A stretch of 64,000 nt of DNA, taken from NCBI RefSeq assembly GCF_030815585.1, contig NZ_JAUSWY010000001.1, forward strand, positions 930,001 through 994,000, in the 5' to 3' direction. The notes beneath the pieces are model-generated. The model had not been told where the DNA came from and did no database searches. It worked only from the letters and a program-made list of their open reading frames with translations. The translations under genes were made by a program, and so were the position numbers. This DNA is from Arthrobacter pascens (GTDB lineage Bacteria > Actinomycetota > Actinomycetes > Actinomycetales > Micrococcaceae). Shown here one piece after another: positions 18,528-26,668 of the stretch; the stretch's first letter is position 1, and the number at the start of each line of letters is the position of its first letter.

Positions 18528-18556
18528 CTTGCCCGGACCGTCACGGTCCGGGCAAG
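18528..18556 (+). terminator. 13-bp perfect hairpin between rpsK and rpoA
   Basis: CTTGCCCGGACCG (18528-18540) and CGGTCCGGGCAAG (18544-18556) pair perfectly around loop TCA. There is no T-run. It lies 20 bases after rpsK and 83 bases before rpoA. It may lower read-through so that ribosomal protein and RNA polymerase subunit levels differ. Confidence 0.6.
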
Positions 18557-18638
18557 CCCAGCCGCGTTAAGTCTTCAGACCGAATTTCCACCACCTGTGT
18601 TGCGTCATATAGCGGATGCTCGCCGAAAGGAAACCTAA

Positions 18639-19649
18639 GTGCTCATTGCACAGCGCCCCACCCTCTCCGAAGAGGTAGTCTCCGAAAACCGTTCGCGTTT
18701 CATCATTGAGCCGCTGGAACCGGGCTTCGGCTACACCCTCGGAAACTCCCTCCGCCGTACCCTGCTCTCTTCCATCCCCGGTGCTGCTGTAACCAGCATC
18801 CGGATCGATGGCGTGCTGCACGAGTTCACCACGGTTCCGGGTGTCAAGGAAGATGTCACTGAGATCATCCTGAACATCAAGAGCCTGTCGGTTTCCTCCG
18901 AGCACGACGAGCCGGTTGTTGCTTACCTGCGCAAGCAGGGCCCCGGAGTCGTCACCGCCGCGGACATCGCTCCGCCGGCCGGCGTCGAATTCCACAACCC
19001 GGATCTGCACATTGCCACGCTGAACTCGAAGGGCAAGTTCGAACTCGAACTGACCATCGAGCGCGGCCGCGGCTACGTTTCGGCAGCTCAGAACAAGTCC
19101 GGCGACTCCGAGATCGGCCGTATCCCGGTCGACTCGATCTACTCGCCGGTGCTGAAGGTTACTTTCCGCGTGGAAGCAACCCGTGTTGAGCAGCGCACCG
19201 ACTTCGACAAGCTCATTGTCGACGTCGAGACCAAGCAGGCCATCGCCCCCCGCGATGCCGTTGCTTCCGCAGGTACCACCCTGGTGGAACTCTTCGGTCT
19301 GGCCCGCGAGCTGAACACCGCAGCTGAAGGTATTGAGATTGGCCCGTCGCCGACGGATGCTGCCTTGGCAGCGGACATGGCCTTGCCGATCGAGGATCTG
19401 GACCTCACCGTCCGTTCCTACAACTGCCTCAAGCGTGAGGGCATCCACACCGTGGGTGAACTCGTAGCCCGCTCCGAGGCTGACCTGATGGACATCCGTA
19501 ACTTCGGTGCGAAGTCCATTGACGAGGTCAAGGCAAAGCTGGTTGAACTGGGCCTGTCCCTCAAGGACTCGCCTCCCGGTTTTGACCTCGCAGCACGCGC
19601 CGCAGCAATTGAAGAGGACGACGCCGCCTTCGGCGACGACGAACTCTAA
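18639..19649 (+). CDS. rpoA: RNA polymerase alpha subunit
   Basis: 336 residues, GTG start after GAAAGGAAAC. The N-terminal domain that dimerises and binds beta and beta-prime has [20 protein letters not shown] near residue 25. The C-terminal domain, which contacts DNA and activators, has [18 protein letters not shown] and the [11 protein letters not shown] helix. An acidic C-terminal end ([12 protein letters not shown]) is present. It is followed 71 bases later by rplQ. Confidence 0.99.
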   Translation: MLIAQRPTLSEEVVSENRSRFIIEPLEPGFGYTLGNSLRRTLLSSIPGAAVTSIRIDGVLHEFTTVPGVKEDVTEIILNIKSLSVSSEHDEPVVAYLRKQGPGVVTAADIAPPAGVEFHNPDLHIATLNSKGKFELELTIERGRGYVSAAQNKSGDSEIGRIPVDSIYSPVLKVTFRVEATRVEQRTDFDKLIVDVETKQAIAPRDAVASAGTTLVELFGLARELNTAAEGIEIGPSPTDAALAADMALPIEDLDLTVRSYNCLKREGIHTVGELVARSEADLMDIRNFGAKSIDEVKAKLVELGLSLKDSPPGFDLAARAAAIEEDDAAFGDDEL

Positions 19650-19720
19650 AACAGATCTTGGCCGCGGGCCGGGCACCATGGTGTGTCCAGCCCACGGCTT
19701 CCATATGAGGAGAAACAATT

Positions 19721-20311
19721 ATGCCTACCCCCACTAAGGGTCCGCGCCTCGGAGGCGGCCCGGCTCACGAGCGTCTTATGCTCGCGAACCTGGCAGCAGC
19801 ACTGTTCGAGCACAAGCGGATCACCACCACGGTGACCAAGGCCAAGCGGCTCAAGCCGTACGCCGAGCGCCTGGTAACATTCGCCAAGCGCGGCGACCTG
19901 GCTTCCCGCCGTCGTGTACTCGGCCTGATCAGCAACAAGGGCGTCGTCCACGAGCTGTTCACCGACATTGCACAGGCAGTGGAGAACCGCGACGGCGGCT
20001 ACACCCGCATCACCAAGATCGGCAACCGTAAGGGCGACAACGCTCCCATGGCTGTCATCGAGCTGGTTCTTGAGCCGGTTTCCGCCAAGCAGGCCGTCGT
20101 AGCCGAGGCTACCTCCGCTGCCAAGCACGACGCCGACAAGAAGGAAGCAGCTGCTGCCGCTCCGGCTGCCGAAGAGGCTCCCGAAGCTGAGGTTGTAGAG
20201 ACCGAAGCTGCTGAGGCTGAAGCTGCCGAGACCGAAGCTGCAAACGAAGAGGCCCCGGCCGCTGAGGAAGCTGCTGAGACTCCCGCTGCCGAGGAAAAGG
20301 ACGCGAAGTAA
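19721..20311 (+). CDS. rplQ: Large ribosomal subunit protein bL17, with Ala/Glu tail
   Basis: 196 residues against about 125 in most bacteria. The L17 body (residues 1-120, starting [20 protein letters not shown]) is complete. The remaining 70 residues are a low-complexity tail of Ala, Glu, Pro and Thr with repeated AEA/ETEAA words. Such tails occur in other Actinobacteria. AGGAGAAAC precedes the ATG. A strong intrinsic terminator follows 41 bases after the stop. Confidence 0.98.
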   Translation: MPTPTKGPRLGGGPAHERLMLANLAAALFEHKRITTTVTKAKRLKPYAERLVTFAKRGDLASRRRVLGLISNKGVVHELFTDIAQAVENRDGGYTRITKIGNRKGDNAPMAVIELVLEPVSAKQAVVAEATSAAKHDADKKEAAAAAPAAEEAPEAEVVETEAAEAEAAETEAANEEAPAAEEAAETPAAEEKDAK

Positions 20312-20342
20312 TTCGCTGATTCCTTCGCATAGACTTGTGTCT

Positions 20343-21233
20343 ATGAACCACCAAAAACCCGCGGCCCCCGTTACAGGGGGCGGCGGGTTTTTGCGTATCC
20401 GGCTTGATTTATCGTACGACGGCGGCCCCTTCAGCGGGTGGGCCCTGCAGCCGGGGCTGCGCACCGTCCAGGGCGTCTTGGAGGAGGCGCTGGAACTGCT
20501 GGTCCGCCGGCCCGTGCGGGTCACCGTGGCGGGACGCACCGATGCCGGTGTGCACGCCCGTGGCCAGGTGGTGCACCTCGACCTGACTGAGGCCGAGTGG
20601 GTGGGGCTGAACAGGGGAGTGGAGCTGGATCCGGCCGTCGCGCTGCTGCGGCGGCTGCGCGGAGCGCTCAGCCGCGGGCTGGGCGACCTCACGGGGGCCA
20701 TTGAGGTGCACCTCGTGAGTATGGCCCCGGTGGGATTCGATGCACGGTTCTCTGCCCTGTGGCGGCGTTACAGCTACCGCATCGCGGACGGTCCTGCCCT
20801 GTGGGACCCGCTCGAACGGTACTTCACCCTGTGGCACAGGAATCCGCTGGACGTTGACCTCCTGAACGAGGGCGCCTCACAGTTGCTGGGACTGCAGAAT
20901 TTCCTGTCCTACTGCAAGCCGCGGGAGGGGGCCACCACCATCCGTGAACTCCAGCGCTTTGAGTTCGAGCGCGGGGAGGATGGCGTCATTGTGGCTACCG
21001 TGCAGGCTGATGCGTTCTGCCACAATATGGTCCGCGCCCTGGTTGGGTCGGCCCTGTATGTGGGTGAGGGAGTGGAGGAGCCGGGGTGGCTCCACGACCG
21101 GCTCCTGGCGAAGAAGCGGGACGCCAAGTCCATCCTCGCCGCGCCGCACCCGCTGGTACTTGAGGAAGTGGCCTACCCTTCCGAGGACGAGATGCTGGCC
21201 AGGGCTGAGCTGACGCGGGCGGTGCGGAAGTAG
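20343..21233 (+). CDS. truA: tRNA pseudouridine(38-40) synthase TruA
   Basis: 296 residues from the ATG at 20343. It converts uridines 38-40 of the tRNA anticodon arm to pseudouridine. The catalytic Asp lies in AGRTDAGVHARGQVVHLD. The N-terminal IRLDLSYDGGPFSGWA and the late FCHNMVRALVGSALYVGEG are typical. The first 16 codons overlap the rplQ terminator; a TTG at 20391 would start the protein at the conserved RIRLDLSYDG segment and may be the real start. It is convergent with the next gene, with only five bases between stops. Confidence 0.93.
   Translation: MNHQKPAAPVTGGGGFLRIRLDLSYDGGPFSGWALQPGLRTVQGVLEEALELLVRRPVRVTVAGRTDAGVHARGQVVHLDLTEAEWVGLNRGVELDPAVALLRRLRGALSRGLGDLTGAIEVHLVSMAPVGFDARFSALWRRYSYRIADGPALWDPLERYFTLWHRNPLDVDLLNEGASQLLGLQNFLSYCKPREGATTIRELQRFEFERGEDGVIVATVQADAFCHNMVRALVGSALYVGEGVEEPGWLHDRLLAKKRDAKSILAAPHPLVLEEVAYPSEDEMLARAELTRAVRK
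20353..20392 (+). terminator. Intrinsic terminator of the alpha operon, overlapping the truA 5' end
   Basis: AAAAACCCGCGGCCCCC (20353-20369) pairs with GGGGGCGGCGGGTTTTT (20376-20392), with one mismatch and a 6-nt loop, and it ends in five Ts. This is a textbook terminator for rplQ. It lies inside the first codons of the longest truA frame, so the truA start and promoter need care. Confidence 0.8.
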
Positions 21234-21238
21234 CTTCC

Positions 21239-22255
21239 TTATGGGCAGTCCAGGCTGGCGGGAACGAGGCCAAGGAGGGCTTTAGGAGTGTACTGGACCG
21301 TGAGTGAGGAGGCCGGAGTTGAAACCCAGGAATGTAGCCATTGCGCGGCCTGAAACTGGATTGCTCTTTCCTGCCTGTAGCCATCGAAGGCATTATCGTC
21401 GGCATCTATGGTGACGGTCACCGTTGTCCCGGGCCAAAGCCCAGAAGACCACGATTCGTTTGGGACTAAAGTGACTAGGGCGTAATCCGTGGCGAGGCTG
21501 CCTGAGCGGGTCAACCTCAATCTGATGTTGTTTCCGTCCTGAATGCATACAAGCGTCGGGGATGGCAACTGCGTCGCGGTGAACTGCCCGGTCGCCAGTG
21601 CGCCATCGGTGAAGGCTGCCTGGCTCGGTGCAGCGGTGTGGAGGGCACCTCCGGTGAGGACACCGAGACTTACCAGCGACATGGCCGTCAGCCTCGTGGC
21701 ACGGCGGCCGGAACGGCGGGCACGACGTCCGCCCTGGGGCCTGCTTTCTGGCTGCGGTGGCTCCAGCCGGGAACCCCGGCGTTTTGGAGCACCGAAAGCC
21801 AGATAGAACAGGTAGGCGGTGAAGAGTCCGCCGGCGAAGACCGCGGCGGAACTGCTCAGCCAGGCCACGGCATAACCCAGCAGCGGAGCGTGGGCTATCA
21901 CCCGCTCCGTTGTGCGGAGAACGTAGGGCTCGGCGTCGGGGATTGAATTCGCGTCGCCTTTAAGCGTTACCGTTGCCGTGTCTCCGGAAACGTCCGCCTG
22001 CACTAGCCGGTGGGTGATGCGCACCCCGGCGGCGGTTTCGACGCTGATGACGTCCCCGGCCCGGAGGGCGGCGGCCTCTACCGGGATGCTGATCCCCAGA
22101 GCACCGGTGGGGATGGCGGGCGCCATGGAGCCCGAGCGGAAAACCAGCGGCTTGGCGCCGATCAACACAGCAACAATGGCCGCCAGGAGGCAGAGCGCAC
22201 CGAGAATGGCACCCAGGGTCAGCAGATTGTTCTGGACGCGTGAGAGTCTGCGCAT
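21239..22255 (-). CDS. SipW-type signal peptidase fused to a SipW-substrate-like domain
   Basis: 338 residues. The first 165 are an S26B (SipW/archaeal type) signal peptidase: a membrane helix at about 10-33, catalytic Ser43 in RSGSMAPAIP, His82 in RITHRL replacing the bacterial lysine, the GDAN box at 100-103, and two helices near 120-155. A basic linker (about 157-188) follows. Next comes a second module that looks like a substrate of such peptidases: helix 190-205, then AAPSQAAFTDGALATGQFTA and about 110 exported residues. So enzyme and probable cargo are in one chain. It is the last gene of the alternate-secretion operon, starting 6 bases after the preceding stop. Confidence 0.8.
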   Translation of the reverse strand: MRRLSRVQNNLLTLGAILGALCLLAAIVAVLIGAKPLVFRSGSMAPAIPTGALGISIPVEAAALRAGDVISVETAAGVRITHRLVQADVSGDTATVTLKGDANSIPDAEPYVLRTTERVIAHAPLLGYAVAWLSSSAAVFAGGLFTAYLFYLAFGAPKRRGSRLEPPQPESRPQGGRRARRSGRRATRLTAMSLVSLGVLTGGALHTAAPSQAAFTDGALATGQFTATQLPSPTLVCIQDGNNIRLRLTRSGSLATDYALVTLVPNESWSSGLWPGTTVTVTIDADDNAFDGYRQERAIQFQAAQWLHSWVSTPASSLTVQYTPKALLGLVPASLDCP

Positions 22256-22261
22256 GTCCGC

Positions 22262-22882
22262 TCAGCTCCCCACGCCGGCGTTGAAGGTAAAGGTGGCCGT
22301 GGTGCTTGTACCTTGGAGGTTGCTGGCAGCATTGGCTGGCAGGGATACCACGAGGCAAAGGTTCTCAGTGCCGGCCGGCGCAAGGGTGCGGGGAACCGAG
22401 ATCAATGTACCGACGAGGGTAACGTCTGTAGTACCGATTCGTGTGCCCGTGCATGAACCCGTCGTCGCCGTGTTGCTGGCGGATCCGCCGGAGTACACAC
22501 CGACCAGCAGCGATGTGCCGAGGTTACCGCCCAGGCCGCCGGCACCCGCCACGGCGGAGCCTGTCACCGTGTACGTAAGCGGGAGCGAACCCGAGTTGGA
22601 GGCCTGCACCATGGCAGCCTTGCTCACGCCGGGATACATGGCAGTCATATCCAGGGAAGTCACCGCTACGGAGTCTGCCAGTGTTCCGTCGGGCAGCGTC
22701 CGGAGTTTCAGGTCAAGCGTGCCGGCGCTGAAAGTCGCAGTTGCCGTCGATTCGTCGGTCCACGCCGCGAGTGTCCCCACGGCGCCGAGGCCCAGGACCA
22801 TTCCTGCAGACAGCAGCGCGCGGAGCCCGATGCTCCTTTCGCTGGAGACGGCCCCCTGCGGGGTTACGCTACGCCGTCCCAT
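22262..22882 (-). CDS. SipW-dependent (TasA-like) exported protein
   Basis: 206 residues from the ATG at 22882; an upstream start at 22903 adds seven. The alternate signal peptide comprises an N-terminal basic part, a helix LLSAGMVLGLGAVGTLA, and the signature AAWTDESTATATFSAGTLDL, in which AxWTD marks the SipW cleavage region. The mature part is Ser/Thr/Gly/Ala-rich and predicted all-beta, with two Cys near the end. Relatives include camelysin/TasA-type fibre proteins and actinobacterial proteins of unknown role. Its start overlaps the end of the upstream signal peptidase by 14 bases. Confidence 0.75.
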   Translation of the reverse strand: MGRRSVTPQGAVSSERSIGLRALLSAGMVLGLGAVGTLAAWTDESTATATFSAGTLDLKLRTLPDGTLADSVAVTSLDMTAMYPGVSKAAMVQASNSGSLPLTYTVTGSAVAGAGGLGGNLGTSLLVGVYSGGSASNTATTGSCTGTRIGTTDVTLVGTLISVPRTLAPAGTENLCLVVSLPANAASNLQGTSTTATFTFNAGVGS

Positions 22883-23492
22883 TTGGCACTCCTGCGCCAG
22901 CATCCGACAGAAGCCGGGCGGGATCCGGCCGCCGCTTTGAACGACGCGACTCGACCACTGCCGCGTTGCACATAAAAGCAGAGTAACCGAGCAACAGGGC
23001 TACGGCGACGCCCACGGCCCAGATGTGCTGCTCACCGGTCAGCCAAACGTTGACGTAGCCCAGCAAAGGCATGCTGTACCAGACCACGCCGCGGATCTGG
23101 CGAGCCTTGACCAGAGTTTCATCGGGGACCGGGTTTGCATCCCCCTGCGTGGTGAACAGCGCCTCGCCGCCCAGGGTCCGGGAGATGGATTTGATCCGGT
23201 GGGTGACCACCTCAGGTTCACCCGAACGGATCTGGTAGGTGATGGCGTCGCCGACTTTCAGCTCGGCAGCCTGGACCGGACGGGTGACCACCAGGCTACC
23301 CGGCGGCATGCCCGGGCGCATCGAACCCGTGAGAACTGTATAGGGAGTTGACCCTGTAAACCTCGGAACTGCAACCACTACCACCAGCAAGGAAAACATT
23401 GAGAGCAGGAGAACCCAGGACGCTATCTGCCGCAGCCACCAGCCGATGCCGGTGGCGGCGTCGTCAACAGCTGCACTGTGCTTCCTGCTCAT
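22869..23492 (-). CDS. SipW-type signal peptidase I (S26B)
   Basis: 207 residues from the ATG at 23492, which overlaps the stop of the upstream substrate gene (ATGA). Membrane helix at about 22-43, catalytic Ser57 in LTGSMRPGMPPG, His98 in VVTHRI taking the place of the lysine of ordinary bacterial enzymes, and GDAN at 117-120. A C-terminal helix (about 152-172) and a basic tail follow. It should cleave the neighbouring proteins with alternate signal peptides at the outer membrane face. A longer upstream frame has no support. Confidence 0.85.
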   Translation of the reverse strand: MSRKHSAAVDDAATGIGWWLRQIASWVLLLSMFSLLVVVVAVPRFTGSTPYTVLTGSMRPGMPPGSLVVTRPVQAAELKVGDAITYQIRSGEPEVVTHRIKSISRTLGGEALFTTQGDANPVPDETLVKARQIRGVVWYSMPLLGYVNVWLTGEQHIWAVGVAVALLLGYSAFMCNAAVVESRRSKRRPDPARLLSDAGAGVPNGTA

Positions 23493-24043
23493 GACTCTTG
23501 ATCCCCCCTGAAGGTAAACGTCACGGATGTGGTGCCTGCAGCAGCGGTGATCGGGGCGTTGGCGTTGAGGGCAACTTCGATGCAAAGCGTCTCGGACGAC
23601 GACGGCGCCAGCGGACTCCCGGCGAATGTCGCCGATGGATTGACGGGCACACGGTCAAGGAGAACCACTCCCTGCGATGGAGCTTGCCCGCAGACCTCGT
23701 CCATCGTCACCGTTAACAGCAGCGCAGCTGCCAGTTTTTGATCGGCCGGGGTAACGGCGGTAGCCGTTACAGAAGTCAGGCCATATGTCATGTCCGTGCT
23801 TCCTCCATTGCCGACTGTCAGCGGTGCCCGCACTGCTTGACCAGGAGTCAGGTTACCTGCGCTGAGTGCGGTGAATGTATAGGGTGACGACTGGCCGCCC
23901 ACCAGCAGCACGAGGCTGCCGGTGGTGACGGTTCCAGCGTCGACTGTGGCCTCGTTGCGCCAAAGCGCCCCGGTGGTGCTCATTGTTGTCAACATAACGA
24001 GCACCATCCCCCCAACGAGTGTCAGCCACAGTCTGTTTTTCAT
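23489..24043 (-). CDS. SipW-dependent (TasA-like) exported protein
   Basis: 184 residues. The N-terminal helix LWLTLVGGMVLVMLTTMS is followed by GALWRNEATVDAGTVTTG, a close match to the SipW-type cleavage region although Asn replaces the usual Asp. The mature part is Thr/Ala/Leu-rich with a predicted beta-sandwich. It contains LTVGNGGSTDMTYGL (a recurrent motif in this family) and two Cys (in DEVCGQ and TLCIEV). Translationally coupled to the downstream signal peptidase. Confidence 0.75.
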   Translation of the reverse strand: MKNRLWLTLVGGMVLVMLTTMSTTGALWRNEATVDAGTVTTGSLVLLVGGQSSPYTFTALSAGNLTPGQAVRAPLTVGNGGSTDMTYGLTSVTATAVTPADQKLAAALLLTVTMDEVCGQAPSQGVVLLDRVPVNPSATFAGSPLAPSSSETLCIEVALNANAPITAAAGTTSVTFTFRGDQES

Positions 24044-24067
24044 CGTGATGCAGGCCTAATGCCCGCC

Positions 24068-24619
24068 CTACGCCGTCTGCTCGAGCGAGAATGTCAGAGC
24101 GGACTCCAGATCTATGTTCAGGTTCTGGTCGATGTTGACGGCAACATCCGTGAAGTCGACAGTGATTGTGACCGGAATCGTGTACGTAGTGGCCGCGTCG
24201 AAACTCACACTGTTGCCCTCCACCTCGATTCCATCAACGGACTCTGAGTCAATAACCATGGCAACGGCCAGATCCTGTTCCGCGACAGTTGCACCGAGGT
24301 CATTGGTGACAGGCGCCACAAGGACAGTGGGTACTGTCAGCTCGGCGTGGAGGTTTTCACCTTCGGCCTTGACTGTGACGGTGGTGTTGTACGTGAGGCT
24401 GTCGCCTGGAATTATCTGGAATGTACCGATGTCAGCGATGGGACCGTGCGTAGCCTCGGCCCACGAACCGGCGGCGACCGACAGGCTCAGCTGACCAGTG
24501 GAGACCATGCCGGCATCCACAGTGGCTGTATCTGACCAGACTGCGAACGTGCCTGCGCCGCCTAGAAGCAAGATGCCGGCGGCACCGGCGGCGATTGCGC
24601 CTTTTATTGCTTTATTCAT
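24068..24619 (-). CDS. SipW-dependent (TasA-like) exported protein, first gene of cluster
   Basis: 183 residues from ATG 24619, preceded by AGGGGG. It starts MNKAIKGAIAAGAAGILLLG, then GTFAVWSDTATVDAGMVSTG, the clearest alternate signal peptide in the cluster. The mature domain is acidic, Val/Thr-rich and predicted beta. It holds ITVDFTDVAVN near the C-terminus and no Cys. It resembles actinobacterial alternate-signal exported proteins and, more remotely, TasA/camelysin. It lies 24 bases upstream of the next substrate gene and 135 bases downstream of the histidine kinase on the same strand. Confidence 0.78.
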   Translation of the reverse strand: MNKAIKGAIAAGAAGILLLGGAGTFAVWSDTATVDAGMVSTGQLSLSVAAGSWAEATHGPIADIGTFQIIPGDSLTYNTTVTVKAEGENLHAELTVPTVLVAPVTNDLGATVAEQDLAVAMVIDSESVDGIEVEGNSVSFDAATTYTIPVTITVDFTDVAVNIDQNLNIDLESALTFSLEQTA

Positions 24620-24754
24620 GGTGGGGCCCCCTGAGACCGGATCTTGGATATCTGGCGGGGTTGGTCCCGCTGAACCCATTGTTGCGACCGCTCCACAAGA
24701 GCTCCCAGGGATTACATCAAATGCCCGCAAAGATTGGCGCAGACTTGCTCAAGA

Positions 24755-26428
24755 TCAGAATGACGGGGGAGGCCCATCTGCCGGCAGCCTCAGAGTGAAG
24801 GTGCTGCCCTCACCGGGGCGGCTCTCACAGGAAATGTCTCCGCCGTGGCGTTCAACGATCGTCTTGGTGATGGACAGCCCCAGCCCTGCGCCTGCAATCG
24901 AGGCTTCCCTCGCCGAGTCTGTGCGGAAGAATCGCTTGAAGACATTTGTAGAGTCTTCGGCACTCATCCCCATTCCGGTGTCCTTCACACGTAGCTGGAT
25001 CCAGTCATCGGTACCTTGGGCACTGATGCTCACTACGCCACCACCGGGGGAGTACTTGATGGCATTCGAAACCAAGTTGTCGAGCGCCTGCCCGATCCTC
25101 AGCGGATCCGCGTAAGCCCAGAGGGGCGAAGGAACATTGGCCACGAGTGAGATGTTGGACTGATCTGCCTGGGCCCGGGCAGAGCCGATGCTGGTCTCAA
25201 CCAGGCCGGCCAGGTCTGTCCGCTTCGGATAAACCTTGAGGGCAGATGAAGCCGACAGCATCAGGTCCGATACCAGGGCCAGCAGCCTCTCGGAGTTACG
25301 CACTACAACCTCAAGGCGTTGGGCAGAGAGCTTGGACGTTCCCTCCACGTCCTCGAGCACCAGATCAACGTTTCCGAGGATGGAATTCAACGGTGTCCTG
25401 AATTCGTGGGACACATTGGATACAAGATCTTCGTTTGCCGCGAGGGCGTCCACTAGGCCAGTCACATCGTTGTAGACGATCACCGCTCCGGCGAAGCCGC
25501 CGCCGTCGTCCGTCATTGGCCGGGCAGCTGTGGAAACAGCGCGCTGATCGGCTCCCTCTCCAATCCAGACGAGGTAATCCGCGAAAGATTCACCCTCGAT
25601 TGCCCGCCGGATCGGGCGTTTGTCCGGGGGCAGCGGCGTCAGCTTATCTTGGGCGAAGATTAGTTGATTTTCCTCCTGAGGCGCCAGCTTGCGGTTCGTG
25701 GGATTTGCAGCCTGCTCGAATACTTTCTGGCGGTTGTTAGTCAGCAGGTGCTGACCGTCTGAATCCACCGCGACAATTCCGACGTCGGTCGCGTCCAGAA
25801 TCGTCTTTAGCAGTTGTTCGCGGTCTCGGGTGGCGGCCAGCGCTTCGCGGAGTTCCTTGTCTTTTTCCTGCAGCTGCCGCTGCTGGAGCCGCATGTTCTC
25901 GCTGGCAAAGCGAATTGCCAGTGCGACGGCCAGCATCATGAGAGGCAGCAGAACAATTGACGTGATGTCCGACGCTGTGAAATTGGGGAATTTTCCCAAT
26001 AACGATGGAAGAAGGATGAGTACCGGCCCTACAACACTCAAAATGATGCTGGTGCGGGCGAGCATTCCCGACGCTGCGAGCCAGATAACCGGAAATATGG
26101 CGAGTGTCGCCAAGCCTGGCAACATTGACCCGGCACCGTTGCGTGAAAGCCAGATGGCGAGCAGGTCCAGCACCGGTATGACCAGGTAGGCGCTTGGACT
26201 CAACCGCTCCCATGGGACGAGGAAGCAGCCCACGAAAAGTAGACAGTGGAGGACTATGCCGGAAATATAGACAGGATTATGCAGCAGGGTGGGCCAGGCA
26301 AAAGGAGTCGCCACGGCTACCGCAACGACGATCAGCGTCAGCGGAAGCTGGCACAAGGCGACCTGGGTGCGCGGACCCAAGCGCCTGAAATACCGCGCTG
26401 CGCCACGCTGCAAGAGGCGATCAGTCAC
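24755..26428 (-). CDS. Membrane-bound PAS sensor histidine kinase
   Basis: 557 residues. There are six or so membrane helices at about 22-170, then a short coiled coil (176-205). A PAS domain (about 205-325) is next, followed by HisKA with phospho-accepting His341 in SNVSHEFRTPLN. The ATPase domain has N455 in DNLVSNAIKYSPGG, DTGMG at 483-487 and GAGLGLS at 513-519. All catalytic boxes look intact. It is divergent from an OmpR-type regulator 240 bp away, its likely partner. It is also codirectional with the alternate-secretion cluster downstream, which it may control. Confidence 0.93.
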   Translation of the reverse strand: MTDRLLQRGAARYFRRLGPRTQVALCQLPLTLIVVAVAVATPFAWPTLLHNPVYISGIVLHCLLFVGCFLVPWERLSPSAYLVIPVLDLLAIWLSRNGAGSMLPGLATLAIFPVIWLAASGMLARTSIILSVVGPVLILLPSLLGKFPNFTASDITSIVLLPLMMLAVALAIRFASENMRLQQRQLQEKDKELREALAATRDREQLLKTILDATDVGIVAVDSDGQHLLTNNRQKVFEQAANPTNRKLAPQEENQLIFAQDKLTPLPPDKRPIRRAIEGESFADYLVWIGEGADQRAVSTAARPMTDDGGGFAGAVIVYNDVTGLVDALAANEDLVSNVSHEFRTPLNSILGNVDLVLEDVEGTSKLSAQRLEVVVRNSERLLALVSDLMLSASSALKVYPKRTDLAGLVETSIGSARAQADQSNISLVANVPSPLWAYADPLRIGQALDNLVSNAIKYSPGGGVVSISAQGTDDWIQLRVKDTGMGMSAEDSTNVFKRFFRTDSAREASIAGAGLGLSITKTIVERHGGDISCESRPGEGSTFTLRLPADGPPPSF

Positions 26429-26668
26429 TAGAGAGGCCCAAGTTCTTTGGTCCTAGTCCGGTACAAAATGAGTTCGCGAGCGAATTCGTCAAGAGCACGG
26501 CCCCCCGGCCTTCCTGGTCCCTGGAATGTACTTCTGGTGTCATCATAATTGACTTTGGCAAGATGAAAGAGAAAAAGCGTGTCATCGGTCATCCTTGCTT
26601 GTAGCGTAGAGACAGTTGGAGTGGAGATGGCATTGGCGCTGGGCTGATGGGGGGCATTTCCACCTGGC

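Noticed and set aside
23493..23585. Longer N-terminus for the first SipW-type peptidase
   Set aside because: The added His/Arg/Cys-rich residues overlap the upstream substrate gene; the ATG at 23492 forms the usual ATGA coupling.
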